Origin: Wolbachia endosymbiont of Oedothorax gibbosus
Lineage (GTDB): Bacteria; Pseudomonadota; Alphaproteobacteria; Rickettsiales; Anaplasmataceae
Assembly (NCBI RefSeq): GCF_936270435.1
Contig: NZ_OW370567.1
Location: 1,251,973-1,315,972 of the forward strand
Length of the DNA stretch: 64,000 bases
Direction of reading: 5' to 3'
Positions 10,030-19,023 of the stretch are shown here, piece by piece (within the stretch, counting starts at the first letter, position 1; each line of letters starts with the position of its first letter). The position numbers and the translations under genes are program-made. The notes beneath the pieces were generated by a model that worked only from the letters and a program-made list of their open reading frames with translations, made no database searches and had not been told where the DNA came from.

Positions 10030-11457
10030 TTAAGAGAAAAACCCCTCTTTCCCATCATACAAATACAATTTGTCCATTCTCACCACGTCAAAGCTGTTTT
10101 CTTCAAGTTTGATTAGCAAGTTATTTACATCACTATTTGTAATAGCTTGCTTTTCACTATTTGCGATAAACCTACAGGTTATTTGGTCACTTGAAGATTT
10201 TGAACTTCCTGGCCAAATTGCCAGTCCTTTTGAGTATATTGCTATCATTTGCAGATTACTCGATTCAAATAATCCTACTATTTGATCAAAATTGCTGGAT
10301 TTGTCCCAAGCGAGGGTTATATCACTACCCACTAGCTTTTTAACTTTATAGTCCTGTTCGTAGCTATTTTGTATTTCACTTATTTTGCTATTTGTACTGC
10401 CACCGACTGTAAACTCAGATAATATTGCAGGCTTCTTTCCTAGATTCTCTATAACAGCTTCTGCAAATTCTTTTGTACCAACTTTTTGTTTGCTCTTCTC
10501 TTCCTTATACAAATCGGCGGTGTGTATCCCATCCTCCAAAGTCTTCAGCCACGCATCATAAACTAGTTTTGCAGTACCCACTTGACCTATGTAAATTAGC
10601 ATATGCACTGCAGCATTTAAAAGACCAGAAGGATTAGCTATATTTTTTCCTGCAATATCATGAGCAGAACCGTGCACTGCTTCAAACATTGCGTATTCAT
10701 TACCTATATTGCTACTTCCAGCGAGTCCCACAGATCCAGAGGTTTGTGCCACTATATCTGATAATATGTCGCCATATAAGTTCTCAGTTACTATAACATC
10801 AAAATTCTCCGGTTCTGTTGCAACACGTGCCATTCCAATATCAACTATATAATGTTCTGCTCTTATGTCCTGGTATTCCTTTGCAATAAGATCAAACGCT
10901 GCATGGAAAGTTCCGTCAGTCATTTTCATTATGTTATCTTTAGTAAGACAAGTTACTTTCTTTCTATTGTGTCTTTCTGCGTATTCAAAAGCGTATCTGC
11001 ATATTTTCTCTGAGCCAGATCTAGTAATAATTTTAGTGCATTGGTAAGCATCACCAGTAAGCCTGTGCTCTATTCCTGTGTAAACATCCTCTTCATTTTC
11101 GCGTATTATCACAATGTCAAACTTATCGAATTTATTTTCTATGATAGGATGATATGAAATACATGGTCTGATATTTGCATACAACCCTAGATTTTTTCTC
11201 AGTGCAACATTTAAGCTTTTGTGTCCTTTGCCTTGAGGAGTTGTTGTTGGAGATTTGAGTAATATCTTTGTCCTTTCGATAGATTCCCAACCACTTGGAG
11301 AAATTCCGTGAGACCATTCCTTGTTATAAATAAGCTCCCCTATTTCAATAATATCTATTGAGATTTTCGCTTCCGCTTCGCGCAATATTGACAGCACCGC
11401 TTCCATAATTTCTGGTCCGATACCATCACCATACGCAACTGTGATTGGTGTTGACAT
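10030..11457 (-). CDS. icd: Isocitrate dehydrogenase (NADP-type)
   Basis: Oxidative decarboxylation of isocitrate to 2-oxoglutarate in the TCA cycle. The 475-residue protein has the isopropylmalate/isocitrate dehydrogenase fold: AYGDGIGPEIM at the N-terminus, substrate-binding KSLNVALRKNLGLYANIRPC near residue 85, the metal-binding aspartates in NLYGDILSDIVAQ near residue 230, and the cofactor loop EAVHGSAHDIAGKNIANPSG. An extra domain of about 140 residues follows the catalytic core, as in the long IDH of Thermus and Rickettsiales. It stands alone, converging on the J-domain gene. Confidence 0.94.
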   Translation of the reverse strand: MSTPITVAYGDGIGPEIMEAVLSILREAEAKISIDIIEIGELIYNKEWSHGISPSGWESIERTKILLKSPTTTPQGKGHKSLNVALRKNLGLYANIRPCISYHPIIENKFDKFDIVIIRENEEDVYTGIEHRLTGDAYQCTKIITRSGSEKICRYAFEYAERHNRKKVTCLTKDNIMKMTDGTFHAAFDLIAKEYQDIRAEHYIVDIGMARVATEPENFDVIVTENLYGDILSDIVAQTSGSVGLAGSSNIGNEYAMFEAVHGSAHDIAGKNIANPSGLLNAAVHMLIYIGQVGTAKLVYDAWLKTLEDGIHTADLYKEEKSKQKVGTKEFAEAVIENLGKKPAILSEFTVGGSTNSKISEIQNSYEQDYKVKKLVGSDITLAWDKSSNFDQIVGLFESSNLQMIAIYSKGLAIWPGSSKSSSDQITCRFIANSEKQAITNSDVNNLLIKLEENSFDVVRMDKLYLYDGKEGFFS

Positions 11458-11602
11458 AACTTTCCTAACTACAAATAATTTAATGTTAATTCAAATAATA
11501 GAATGGCACAAGCAGCTAGTATTACCAAAATTAGTATATTTACGGTTATTTAACAACGTGCTTTTATATTATATGATGATATTATGAAATATAGGTGGGG
11601 TT

Positions 11603-12100
11603 ATGAATACTGAAATAAATGTTAAAATAAATTATGTAGGGTTTACAAGGCGTACTGTAACAGCAATACTTGACCAAATAATATTTTTCTTTCCTTCATT
11701 CATCTTATACATTGCATTGTTGGGCAATAATGAGGTTAATAATTTTCTTGACGAAATTGAACAGTTAACATCTCCTTATACAATCTTTACATCAGTGCTG
11801 TGTACAGTATTAGAAATATTAATGATAACAAGACTGGGAGGTACGCCAGGACAACTGTTGTGTGGTATGTATATCAAAGATGCAGACACATTTAAAAATA
11901 CTACTCTTATGCAAGCAGCAATAAGGTGTATTTCTGAGACAGTTTTCTCAATTATTTCTCTTTTGCTGATTGATTATGTTTCTCGGTGGTTTGTAATTTT
12001 ACCAATTTTGGTTTTAATACTTGCGATATTCGACCAACGCAAGCAGACTTTTTATGACAAAGTTGCAAACACGGTAGTGATAGATTATAAACCTAGTTAA
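11603..12100 (+). CDS. RDD-family membrane protein (first of a tandem pair)
   Basis: A 165-residue membrane protein with the RDD signature: an arginine pair then aspartate in FTRRTVTAILDQIIFF, a second hydrophobic segment around residues 65-85, GGTPGQLLCGMYIKD in the middle, and a third hydrophobic segment before FYDKVANTVVIDYKPS. RDD proteins are small integral inner-membrane proteins, some linked to ion or osmolyte transport. ATAGGTGGGG at 11590 is a good ribosome binding site. It is followed after 21 bp by a paralogue with the same last nine residues, so the pair comes from a tandem duplication and is probably cotranscribed. Confidence 0.85.
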   Translation: MNTEINVKINYVGFTRRTVTAILDQIIFFFPSFILYIALLGNNEVNNFLDEIEQLTSPYTIFTSVLCTVLEILMITRLGGTPGQLLCGMYIKDADTFKNTTLMQAAIRCISETVFSIISLLLIDYVSRWFVILPILVLILAIFDQRKQTFYDKVANTVVIDYKPS

Positions 12101-12121
12101 TATTTTTCTTTATGGTAGTAC

Positions 12122-12598
12122 ATGGATAAAAAAGTAAATTACTCAACAATGACAAGACGTGTTCTAGCGTTTATAGTTGATTGTATTTTATTTATCGCAA
12201 TACCATTTGGTTTAATAGCGGTGGGTTTCTCACTTACACACGCAATACAGGGGATCATGGGTGCAATAATTGTAATCACCACTATTGTATTTTCTTTATT
12301 TTTAATGATACCATGTATATTTCATATATTCATGCTAGTAAAATTTGGCGGCACTCCAGGACACTTGTTATTTAGCATGCGTGTAAAAGACAAAGATACA
12401 CTTGAGCCAATCACTCCAGTGCAAGCAATAAAAAGGACCATAGCTCTTTTCATAATCTACTATATATCACTTCATAATCCTATTTTACTTTTAGCTATAC
12501 TAATCTTAGTTTTAGTATGTGCAGTAGGTGATGAACATAAACAAGCTTTTCACGACAAAATTGCAAACACGGTAGTAATAGACTATAAACCTAGTTGA
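12122..12598 (+). CDS. RDD-family membrane protein (second of a tandem pair)
   Basis: A 158-residue paralogue of the gene just upstream. It has MTRRVLAFIVDCILF (RDD motif), KFGGTPGHLLFSMRVKDKDTL and the same ending, IANTVVIDYKPS. Three hydrophobic segments are visible, near residues 15-40, 50-75 and 118-140. Even the 3' flank is duplicated: both stops are followed by ATATTTTTCTTTA. The membrane segments have diverged much more than the GGTPG core. The substrate is unknown. Confidence 0.85.
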   Translation: MDKKVNYSTMTRRVLAFIVDCILFIAIPFGLIAVGFSLTHAIQGIMGAIIVITTIVFSLFLMIPCIFHIFMLVKFGGTPGHLLFSMRVKDKDTLEPITPVQAIKRTIALFIIYYISLHNPILLLAILILVLVCAVGDEHKQAFHDKIANTVVIDYKPS

Positions 12599-12723
12599 TA
12601 TTTTTCTTTAGTTGTCTGTCATCAAAGGTGTCATATAAGTAACGTGACTCTTACGTTATGTTATGCTAAAGAGACTCAAAATACTCAAATTACTATCTGC
12701 AACAGTGAACAAAATCCCTTAAT

Positions 12724-13716
12724 TTATTGAGCAAATCCAATAATATTCTTGATTTCTTTTATATTATAGTTTGCAATTTCTGCTGCTTTCTCTGTGCCTT
12801 TTTTTAATATTTCATGTAAATGGAATTGGTCTTTTAAAAGATCATTCATCCCCTCACGTATGGGTGATATAACACCAATAATTAAATCAGCTAACTCCTT
12901 TTTGAAGTGTTTCATATCATATTTGTTCACTTCTTCACACACTTTTTCCACATTTACATTACTAAGCACTGAATAAATGTTTATCAAATTTCTTATCTCT
13001 GGTCGGCACTCTAAAGTAGCAAAGCCTAGAATTGAATCTGTTTTTGCTTTTTCTATTTTTTTGACAATTAAATCATCCGTATCATCAAGGTTAACGCACG
13101 AATGTTCTGAAGGGTCAGATTTACTCATCTTGCTTGTACCATCTCTTAAGCTCATTATCCTTGATGTGCAATCCAAAGTTAAGATTTCAGGTACGATGAA
13201 ATGATCCAGCTTATAATGATTGTTAAAAGCTGATGCAATATCACGTGCAAGCTCTAAATGCTGTTTTTGATCATCACCAACAGGAACGTATTTAGTTTGA
13301 TACAGCAATATATCTGCAGCCATAAGTACTGGATAACTATATAACCCAAGAGAGGATTTTTGTTTATCGCTACCAGCTTTATCTTTAAATTGAGTCATAC
13401 GATTAAGCCAACCAATTGGTGTATAGCACCCAAGCAGCCAGCCCAGTTCTGCATGACCACTAACTGTGGACTGATTAAAAATAATGGACTTTTCTGGATC
13501 TATTCCACATGCAATATAAGCTGCTGCTGTTTTGAAAATATTACTTTTCAATTCACTTGCGGGAAGCTTATTTGCTGTGATTGCATGTAGGTCGACAATA
13601 CAAAAAAGAGATTTGTATTTATCCTGTAAGCCTATCCACTGTTTGATTGCACCAAGATAATTACCTAAATGTAGTACGCCACTTGGCTGGATACCTGAAA
13701 AGACAATACTTGTCAT
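12724..13716 (-). CDS. trpS: Tryptophanyl-tRNA synthetase
   Basis: Class I synthetase charging tRNA-Trp. The 330-residue protein has the HIGH-type motif in GIQPSGVLHLGNYLGAI at residues 8-24 and the KMSKS motif as KMSKSDPSEH near residue 198. VGDDQKQHLELARDIA is also typical. Length matches the bacterial family. Its ATG at 13716 lies 17 bp below the grpE stop, so it is likely cotranscribed with grpE and the ispB-rpsP genes upstream. Confidence 0.96.
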   Translation of the reverse strand: MTSIVFSGIQPSGVLHLGNYLGAIKQWIGLQDKYKSLFCIVDLHAITANKLPASELKSNIFKTAAAYIACGIDPEKSIIFNQSTVSGHAELGWLLGCYTPIGWLNRMTQFKDKAGSDKQKSSLGLYSYPVLMAADILLYQTKYVPVGDDQKQHLELARDIASAFNNHYKLDHFIVPEILTLDCTSRIMSLRDGTSKMSKSDPSEHSCVNLDDTDDLIVKKIEKAKTDSILGFATLECRPEIRNLINIYSVLSNVNVEKVCEEVNKYDMKHFKKELADLIIGVISPIREGMNDLLKDQFHLHEILKKGTEKAAEIANYNIKEIKNIIGFAQ

Positions 13717-13733
13717 TATACATTTACCTCATG

Positions 13734-14303
13734 CTAATCGCTTCCACAATCAGCAGATTTCTTAGAAATAATAACCATTGCAGGACGGAGCAACCTATTT
13801 TTGATAGTATAACCAGTTTGTAGTACCTCTACAATGGTGCCAGGCTCTTTTTCATTGTCTTCTCTTTCCACAACAGCTTGGTGTAAATTACTATCAAAAA
13901 GCTCACCAAGTGGGTCTACTTCCTCTATTTCATGTTTTTTTAGATCATTTATAATTTTTTGATAAGCTACTTTGATTCCTTCATGAACAGGATCACCGTC
14001 TTTCAAAATTTCCATTACTTTTTTTAAATTGTCGCATGAGTCGATCATATCACGTGCAAATTTTGTGACTGCGTAGTCACTTGCATCGCTAATTTGCTTT
14101 TGCATTATACGTTTGACGTTTTCATTATCTGCAACAGCGCGGCGTAAATGATCTTCAAGCTGGGCTGCACGTTCTTTTAATGTATTGAGATCTTCATTTA
14201 AATCATCTGTTTGCTTATGGTTATCACTTTGTTGGTCGTCACCTTTTTGCCTATTTACCATATCAGCAAACTTTTTCTTTTTCTCCTTACTGCTGTCTGA
14301 CAT
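13734..14303 (-). CDS. grpE: Nucleotide exchange factor GrpE
   Basis: Releases ADP from DnaK in the heat-shock chaperone cycle. The 189-residue protein has a charged N-terminus, a long coiled coil (about residues 30-75, with LEDHLRRAVADNENVKRIM), and the C-terminal beta domain with FDSNLHQAVVERED and the ending GYTIKNRLLRPAMVIISKK. It lies in a minus-strand series rpsP-ispB-grpE-trpS with gaps of 10 to 61 bp. Confidence 0.95.
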   Translation of the reverse strand: MSDSSKEKKKKFADMVNRQKGDDQQSDNHKQTDDLNEDLNTLKERAAQLEDHLRRAVADNENVKRIMQKQISDASDYAVTKFARDMIDSCDNLKKVMEILKDGDPVHEGIKVAYQKIINDLKKHEIEEVDPLGELFDSNLHQAVVEREDNEKEPGTIVEVLQTGYTIKNRLLRPAMVIISKKSADCGSD

Positions 14304-14364
14304 ATAATTATCCTTAAGAATCTAATAAATATATAGCAATTAATTCGAAAATATCAAGCGCTAG

Positions 14365-15351
14365 CTACATTTGTCTTTCTATGCTCGCATTTAAAAAGTC
14401 AATTAAAGTAGTTTTATAAAAAGAATCAGAAAAAGTACTAATATCATTTAGCGCCATATTAATGTAGTGCCTAGCTTTTTCCATAGAAAGCTGAATGGCA
14501 TTATGGCGATTAATATAGTGTAATGCTTGGTCAAAATTGTGTCTAGCTGAAGAAAAGCATTTTTCCCAGAATTTTTGCTCTGCTGGACTGCCCTTTTCAT
14601 ATGCTATAATGGCAGGTAAGGTGACTTTACCTTCGAAAAAGTCTTTTCCGACTTGCTTTCCAGAAGTGCCTTGACTAGCAGTATAATCGAGCATATCATC
14701 AACTATTTGAAATGCCATACCAAAATTAAAACCAAAATTCTTTAGCCTCTCTGTTTCGTCATTTGTTGCACCAGATACTGTAGATGCAGCTTCACAGCAT
14801 GCAGAAAATAAAGATGCCGTCTTTTCTCCAATTATATCAAAATAATTTTCCCTGATTGTGTGGGAGTCAAAACGTGTTGTCATCTGCTTTATTTCACCCT
14901 TCACAAGTAAATACGATGCTTTAGATAAAATAGAGAGAATATTTAAATTTCCACACTCTATAAGCCATCTAAATGCTAGTGTCAACAATAGATCACCAAC
15001 TAAAATACTTGATTTATTTCCCCAAATTTTATTCGCTGTTTTAACTCCATGGCGTGTCTCACTTTCATCGAGCACATCATCATGAAGTAAAGTAGCATTG
15101 TGTATAAACTCTACCGATGCAGCAACGTTGATCCTATTCTCTCCAGAATAGTTTAGCATTTTACATATAATAAAAACTAGTTTAGGCCTTATTTTTTTTC
15201 CACCTGAACTAACAAGATGAGATATAATATCAGTAGCAAGCTTAGCATCTTCATCATTGACATTTTTGAAGATAAAGTCATTCATAGCTGATAAATCAGA
15301 AGATACGACATCATCTAATTTATCGCTGTTTGTTAAATCAGTATTTAGCAT
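14365..15351 (-). CDS. ispB: Polyprenyl diphosphate synthase (octaprenyl type)
   Basis: Trans-prenyltransferase that makes the long side chain of ubiquinone. The 328-residue protein has both aspartate-rich motifs: HDDVLDESETRHG near residue 93 (first) and FQIVDDMLDYT near residue 215 (second), plus GGKKIRPKLVF at the N-terminus and GKDFFEGKVTLPAI. Chain length cannot be read safely from the sequence, so the symbol is by analogy with other Rickettsiales. It starts 10 bp after the rpsP stop, so the two genes are almost certainly cotranscribed. Confidence 0.9.
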   Translation of the reverse strand: MLNTDLTNSDKLDDVVSSDLSAMNDFIFKNVNDEDAKLATDIISHLVSSGGKKIRPKLVFIICKMLNYSGENRINVAASVEFIHNATLLHDDVLDESETRHGVKTANKIWGNKSSILVGDLLLTLAFRWLIECGNLNILSILSKASYLLVKGEIKQMTTRFDSHTIRENYFDIIGEKTASLFSACCEAASTVSGATNDETERLKNFGFNFGMAFQIVDDMLDYTASQGTSGKQVGKDFFEGKVTLPAIIAYEKGSPAEQKFWEKCFSSARHNFDQALHYINRHNAIQLSMEKARHYINMALNDISTFSDSFYKTTLIDFLNASIERQM

Positions 15352-15361
15352 TTTAAGAGAC

Positions 15362-15682
15362 TTATGCCTCTTGCGCTTGTGCTTTCTCGTTCTCTGCTTT
15401 CTTTTTTTCTGTTTTCTTTGGTTCTGTTTCTAAAGTTACTATGCCTTTTTTGATAAACCACAGTACTCTTTCAGTTGCTTGCGCGCCTACGCTTAGCCAA
15501 TGTTTTAATCTATCAGCTTTCACCACAACACGATTTTTATTGTCTTTTGGTAACATTGGATCATATTGTCCTATTTTCTCAATAAAACGCCCATCTCTTG
15601 GTGCTCGTGAATCAGCTACAACTATCCTATAAAAAGGGCGTTTCTTTGCGCCAAACCTCGCCAACCTTATTTTAACTGCCAT
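15362..15682 (-). CDS. rpsP: 30S ribosomal protein S16
   Basis: Small-subunit ribosomal protein. The 106-residue sequence begins [19 protein letters not shown] and has [18 protein letters not shown] and the conserved LSVGAQATE segment. A Lys/Glu/Ala-rich tail of about 25 residues extends beyond the bacterial core. It heads the minus-strand series with ispB, grpE and trpS; rimM and trmD, its usual neighbours in other bacteria, are absent, as is common in Rickettsiales. Confidence 0.96.
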   Translation of the reverse strand: MAVKIRLARFGAKKRPFYRIVVADSRAPRDGRFIEKIGQYDPMLPKDNKNRVVVKADRLKHWLSVGAQATERVLWFIKKGIVTLETEPKKTEKKKAENEKAQAQEA

Positions 15683-16125
15683 GTTAACCTTTATTCATAT
15701 ATTAGTCACAATTTTATACAATGAGCCGTTTTAAGTCAAATGAATTATACAACTTTTGCAGTATTTGTTCAGCAAAGTGGTAAAATAAGGTAGACGAGAA
15801 AAGACAACTATAGGAACAAATGGGTGTCATGCAAGTAGCTGACACTGAAATCCAGCCTTTTCATAATCATTAAAACGTTGTATTTTAACATAAAACGGCT
15901 ACTTTTATGCTTACCAACTTAATAAAATTCCTGGATCCCAGTGTCTGGGCACTGGGATGACATTCTTCCTAGTGAAGATTGCTCTCAAATCGCAATGTTC
16001 GTACAGTTGTGCACCGGGCGCTGGAATCTAGTTTGCATCATGCAACCACTTAGTAAGTTTCTGGGTCCCAGTTCGAAACACTGGATGCGTTTGAGGTAAA
16101 ACAGGTTCTGATAAATCTTATCTGG
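15683..16125. repeat. Intergenic region rpsP-ppiD with palindromic repeats
   Basis: No gene is seen. Copies of the window-wide repeat lie at about 15825-15860 and 15931-15965 (GGATCCCAGTGTCTGGGCAC then TGGGATGACA), with a degenerate one at 16005-16090. The 15690-15760 part must hold the rpsP promoter. Confidence 0.6.
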
Positions 16126-17907
16126 CTATATATCATCAAGTATAGCGTGATTAACTTCGACTTTATACTTTGATTCCAGATAGCTAATTAATTGCTCTTT
16201 TAGCGACATCATCACACGTTTTCCGGTGTCAAGCGTGTTTAATTTTCCATTTGATGAATGCATTTCTTTTAGAACACCTATTATAATTTCATTATTATAT
16301 TGAATAGGGTCTGTCACTAAACCAGTTGTTTTCATATTGAAAATCTCTTCTACAAAAGAAAAGGGGTAGTTTTGTTCATTGCGGTGCATCTGCTGACCTT
16401 TAACTAATTCCACACCTTGAATTTCTTCCAAATCTGTTTTTTCTCTTAGTTGAACTTCAACCTCTTGCCCAATTTTAAACATTCTTTCTTTTATAAACTC
16501 ACTACGCCAAAGCTCTACTGCTGATGCCCTACCTTCTTCAAAACTTTGTAATTTAGGTGGAATGATATCGACGATTTTTACACTAACAACAGCGTCTCCA
16601 ACGCCCTTAAAATAACCTTTCTGGTCCTTTTCTCGCGAAAAAATGAAAGAAATCAAATCACCAGAATCTCCTACGTTATTACCGAGTTGATCTTTTCCAC
16701 TCGCATCTACTGGACCAATAGTTTGTATAGATAAATTATATTCACTCAATATTTCTTCAATTGCTGAACCATTGTATATCTTATAGTTTACTTGGTTTAT
16801 GAAATCATTGACTCTTTCAAAAGACTTTTGGTTAGTTAAAACTGACTTTATATCTTTTTTTAAATCAACTAAGTCTTCATCGGAGATTTGATGCGCACTT
16901 TCCACTTTTATTATGTGCCAACCAAAACTGCTTGCTAAAACTTCACTTACTTCACCTACTTTGAGAGCAAATACCTTTTCCCTCACGTCTTCTGGTAAAA
17001 AATCCTTAGTTATATTATTTACTCTAGTTTCCTCAAGTTTTGCTTTGCCAAACTCTTCTACTATCTGTTCAAAGCTTGTTTTACCCTCCTCAAATACTCT
17101 TCTTGCTGTCTCAGCTTCTTCTTTGGTAGAAAATATTACATTGAATATATCTTTTTGATCTTTAAGTTCCTGTTGTTCTATTATACCATCAACTTCTTCA
17201 TCTGAGATCTTGATTTGATCTTCAAAATACTTTTGGCCTAGGGAAATGTATTGCGCAGTTCGATACTCAGGATAATAAAAATGGGATTTATTTCTTTCGT
17301 ACAAATCAAGTAAGGCTTGATCATCTGGTTCAGGAATGTTTGTAACTGCATCTTCAGTTATTTTAACAATATCAATCACTCTAGTTTGGTAGCGACTTTT
17401 GTATATCTGCTCATCAACTCTCTCTCCAAAAGTTACCGGATAATTATCTTTAAATAACGAAGTCATGAACATCATTGCAGGCAGAACTTTCTCTAGCTTT
17501 GCTATATACTCTTTCTCTGTCATATGCAGGTCATTTAGCGTTTCATGGAATTTATTTTTGTCAAATTCGCCTTTATCATTTTGAAAGTATTTGGTATTTT
17601 TAATATGGTTTTTTATAGACTCTTCTCCAACTGTCAACCCCAGCTCACTAATTAGGTTAAACAATAGTTTTTGCTCTATAAGTGTCTTAAGCAAATCATA
17701 TTCTCTACTCGCATCAGATCCAGAGATTTGCTTTCCATGATTTTGATATAGCGATTTATACTCATCTGACGTTATAACTTCTTTTCCAACCCTAGCTACC
17801 TCTTCTTTTTCATCATCACCTGATAAAAGATTGCCAATTCCCATGAAGATTAACAAGCAAGCTAAAAGGACAACGGTTACTTTAGTGAAAAAATTTTTAA
17901 CATTCAT
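16126..17907 (-). CDS. ppiD: Peptidyl-prolyl cis-trans isomerase, PpiD/SurA type
   Basis: A 593-residue periplasmic folding factor anchored in the inner membrane. A single N-terminal hydrophobic segment (VTVVLLACLLIFMGIG, residues 10-25) follows a short basic start. A SurA-like N-domain comes next (YQNHGKQISG to about residue 200). A parvulin-type domain lies around residues 255-355 (VIFSTKEEAETARRVF, EVLASSFGWHIIKVE). A long C-terminal region follows. The plan anchor, chaperone domain, parvulin domain matches PpiD. A role in outer-membrane protein folding is inferred from the family. It stands alone on the minus strand, divergent from the trcR-like gene. Confidence 0.88.
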   Translation of the reverse strand: MNVKNFFTKVTVVLLACLLIFMGIGNLLSGDDEKEEVARVGKEVITSDEYKSLYQNHGKQISGSDASREYDLLKTLIEQKLLFNLISELGLTVGEESIKNHIKNTKYFQNDKGEFDKNKFHETLNDLHMTEKEYIAKLEKVLPAMMFMTSLFKDNYPVTFGERVDEQIYKSRYQTRVIDIVKITEDAVTNIPEPDDQALLDLYERNKSHFYYPEYRTAQYISLGQKYFEDQIKISDEEVDGIIEQQELKDQKDIFNVIFSTKEEAETARRVFEEGKTSFEQIVEEFGKAKLEETRVNNITKDFLPEDVREKVFALKVGEVSEVLASSFGWHIIKVESAHQISDEDLVDLKKDIKSVLTNQKSFERVNDFINQVNYKIYNGSAIEEILSEYNLSIQTIGPVDASGKDQLGNNVGDSGDLISFIFSREKDQKGYFKGVGDAVVSVKIVDIIPPKLQSFEEGRASAVELWRSEFIKERMFKIGQEVEVQLREKTDLEEIQGVELVKGQQMHRNEQNYPFSFVEEIFNMKTTGLVTDPIQYNNEIIIGVLKEMHSSNGKLNTLDTGKRVMMSLKEQLISYLESKYKVEVNHAILDDI

Positions 17908-18129
17908 TTTAAACTCAGTTAATTAATGGTTAATTATAGAATAGTGATAATTTAATTCTTGTAAACCTGTTGCTTTATTAGCTAATATATATAATATATT
18001 AACTTAAAATTTGACCCTCTTCTTAAATAGAAACATATGTTTAACTGAGTTATACTATACCTTAAGAAGGGGAAATATTTTGTTTGAAATATGCTTAAAA
18101 GCGCATTTAATTAACTTAAGAGGTGGGAA
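17908..18129. other. Divergent intergenic region between ppiD and the trcR-like gene
   Basis: Very AT-rich spacer. It should hold promoters for both directions, but no convincing sigma-70 pair stands out. AAGAGGTGGGAA at its right end is a strong ribosome binding site for the small frame at 18130. Confidence 0.5.
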
Positions 18130-18243
18130 GTGACAAACAAAAAGCCATTGAATAACAAAATTAATGCTTTTTTAGTTTTAATAGCTTATATTTTAGCTCT
18201 GTATAACAGTAAGGGATACTTTAAATGGGAGATGCTTTTTTGA
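18130..18243 (+). CDS. Possible small membrane peptide (37 residues) upstream of trcR
   Basis: A GTG start follows AAGAGGTGGGAA, one of the best ribosome binding sites in the window. The peptide has a basic start (MTNKKPLNNK), one hydrophobic segment (INAFLVLIAYILALY) and a short polar tail. Its stop TGA overlaps an ATG inside the next gene and lies 19 bp past that gene's first ATG, so it could couple translation of trcR. I know no family for it. It may be a real leader peptide or a chance frame. Confidence 0.45.
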   Translation: MTNKKPLNNKINAFLVLIAYILALYNSKGYFKWEMLF

Positions 18244-18833
18244 TGTCAATGGAATCTTCTAAGGGCAATAACGATAGAAATAAACAGCTTCTAATGCAAA
18301 TAGCTGCTTGGTTAGTAGACAACACTGGTTTAACTTTTAATCAAATAGCACAATGCTGCAGGTTAGCTCCTGAAGAAGTACAAGACATAGCTGATGAGGA
18401 AATAGAAGTTGAAAAATATAACCCTATTATTTCTGGGATAATTACTGAAAAAGAAATCGATGATTGCAAAAAAAATCCAAACCGTGTACCAAACTTGATT
18501 GTAAAAAATATAAAAAAAAGGAGTAAAGCAATTGGTAACATTCTTGGCTTTGCCTCTACGGCAAGACGTAGAGATAAACCTGATGCGATTTATTATTTAG
18601 TAAAAAAATTTCCTATCTTGGACAATAACGTTATAGCTAAATTAATTAGTACAACAAATTACACAGTTGAGCAGGTAAGAGATGGATCTCATCATAATAT
18701 GCAAAATATAAAACCCCAAGATCCTGTACTACTCGGCTTATGTAGTCAAGAAAATTTAGAAGCAGAAGTGGAAAAAGCGAAAGTAGAAGAAGAAAAGCAA
18801 GAAAGGTTAAAAAATATAAAGAATAGCTATTGA
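18225..18833 (+). CDS. TrcR-like cell-cycle transcriptional regulator (DUF1013)
   Basis: A 202-residue protein of the alphaproteobacterial DUF1013/TrcR family. The first 60 residues have the family pattern AAWLVDNTGLTFNQIAQCC followed by ADEEIEVEKYNPIISG, a helix-turn-helix-like region. A second domain holds RRDKPDAIYYLVKKFP and a third the ending with a charged helix (VEKAKVEEEKQERL). In Caulobacter relatives the protein is linked to cell-cycle transcription; here that role is inference. AAGGGA sits eight bases before the ATG at 18225; an ATG at 18243 is the alternative. It lies 190 bp upstream of rho. Confidence 0.8.
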   Translation: MGDAFLMSMESSKGNNDRNKQLLMQIAAWLVDNTGLTFNQIAQCCRLAPEEVQDIADEEIEVEKYNPIISGIITEKEIDDCKKNPNRVPNLIVKNIKKRSKAIGNILGFASTARRRDKPDAIYYLVKKFPILDNNVIAKLISTTNYTVEQVRDGSHHNMQNIKPQDPVLLGLCSQENLEAEVEKAKVEEEKQERLKNIKNSY

Positions 18834-18849
18834 GGATCCTCAAATTTTT
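18830..18849 (+). terminator. Possible weak intrinsic terminator after the trcR-like gene
   Basis: TTGAGGATCCTCAA is self-complementary and is followed by ATTTTT. The stem is only five pairs with a GATC loop and it overlaps the stop codon, so it is weak. Confidence 0.4.
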
Positions 18850-18873
18850 GTGCTTTGTTAACATTAAATTAAC

Positions 18874-18901
18874 TTGACTTGCTAGTATTTATTAGTATAA
18901 T
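18874..18901 (+). promoter_or_regulatory. Sigma-70 promoter for rho
   Basis: TTGACT at 18874-18879 and a perfect TATAAT at 18896-18901 are separated by 16 bp. This is the strongest promoter-like pair seen in the window. It lies 122 bp upstream of the rho start, leaving room for a leader of about 115 bases. Confidence 0.65.
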
Positions 18902-19023
18902 AAATAAAGTACGGGGTTTAATAATAATTAAGCTTAATACGCACTAAAACTAGCTCAGCCTAATTTATTATCTTGTAGTCACATTTTAGGTTAGTAAGCA
19001 TCAATTAAAATTTTTGGAGGATT

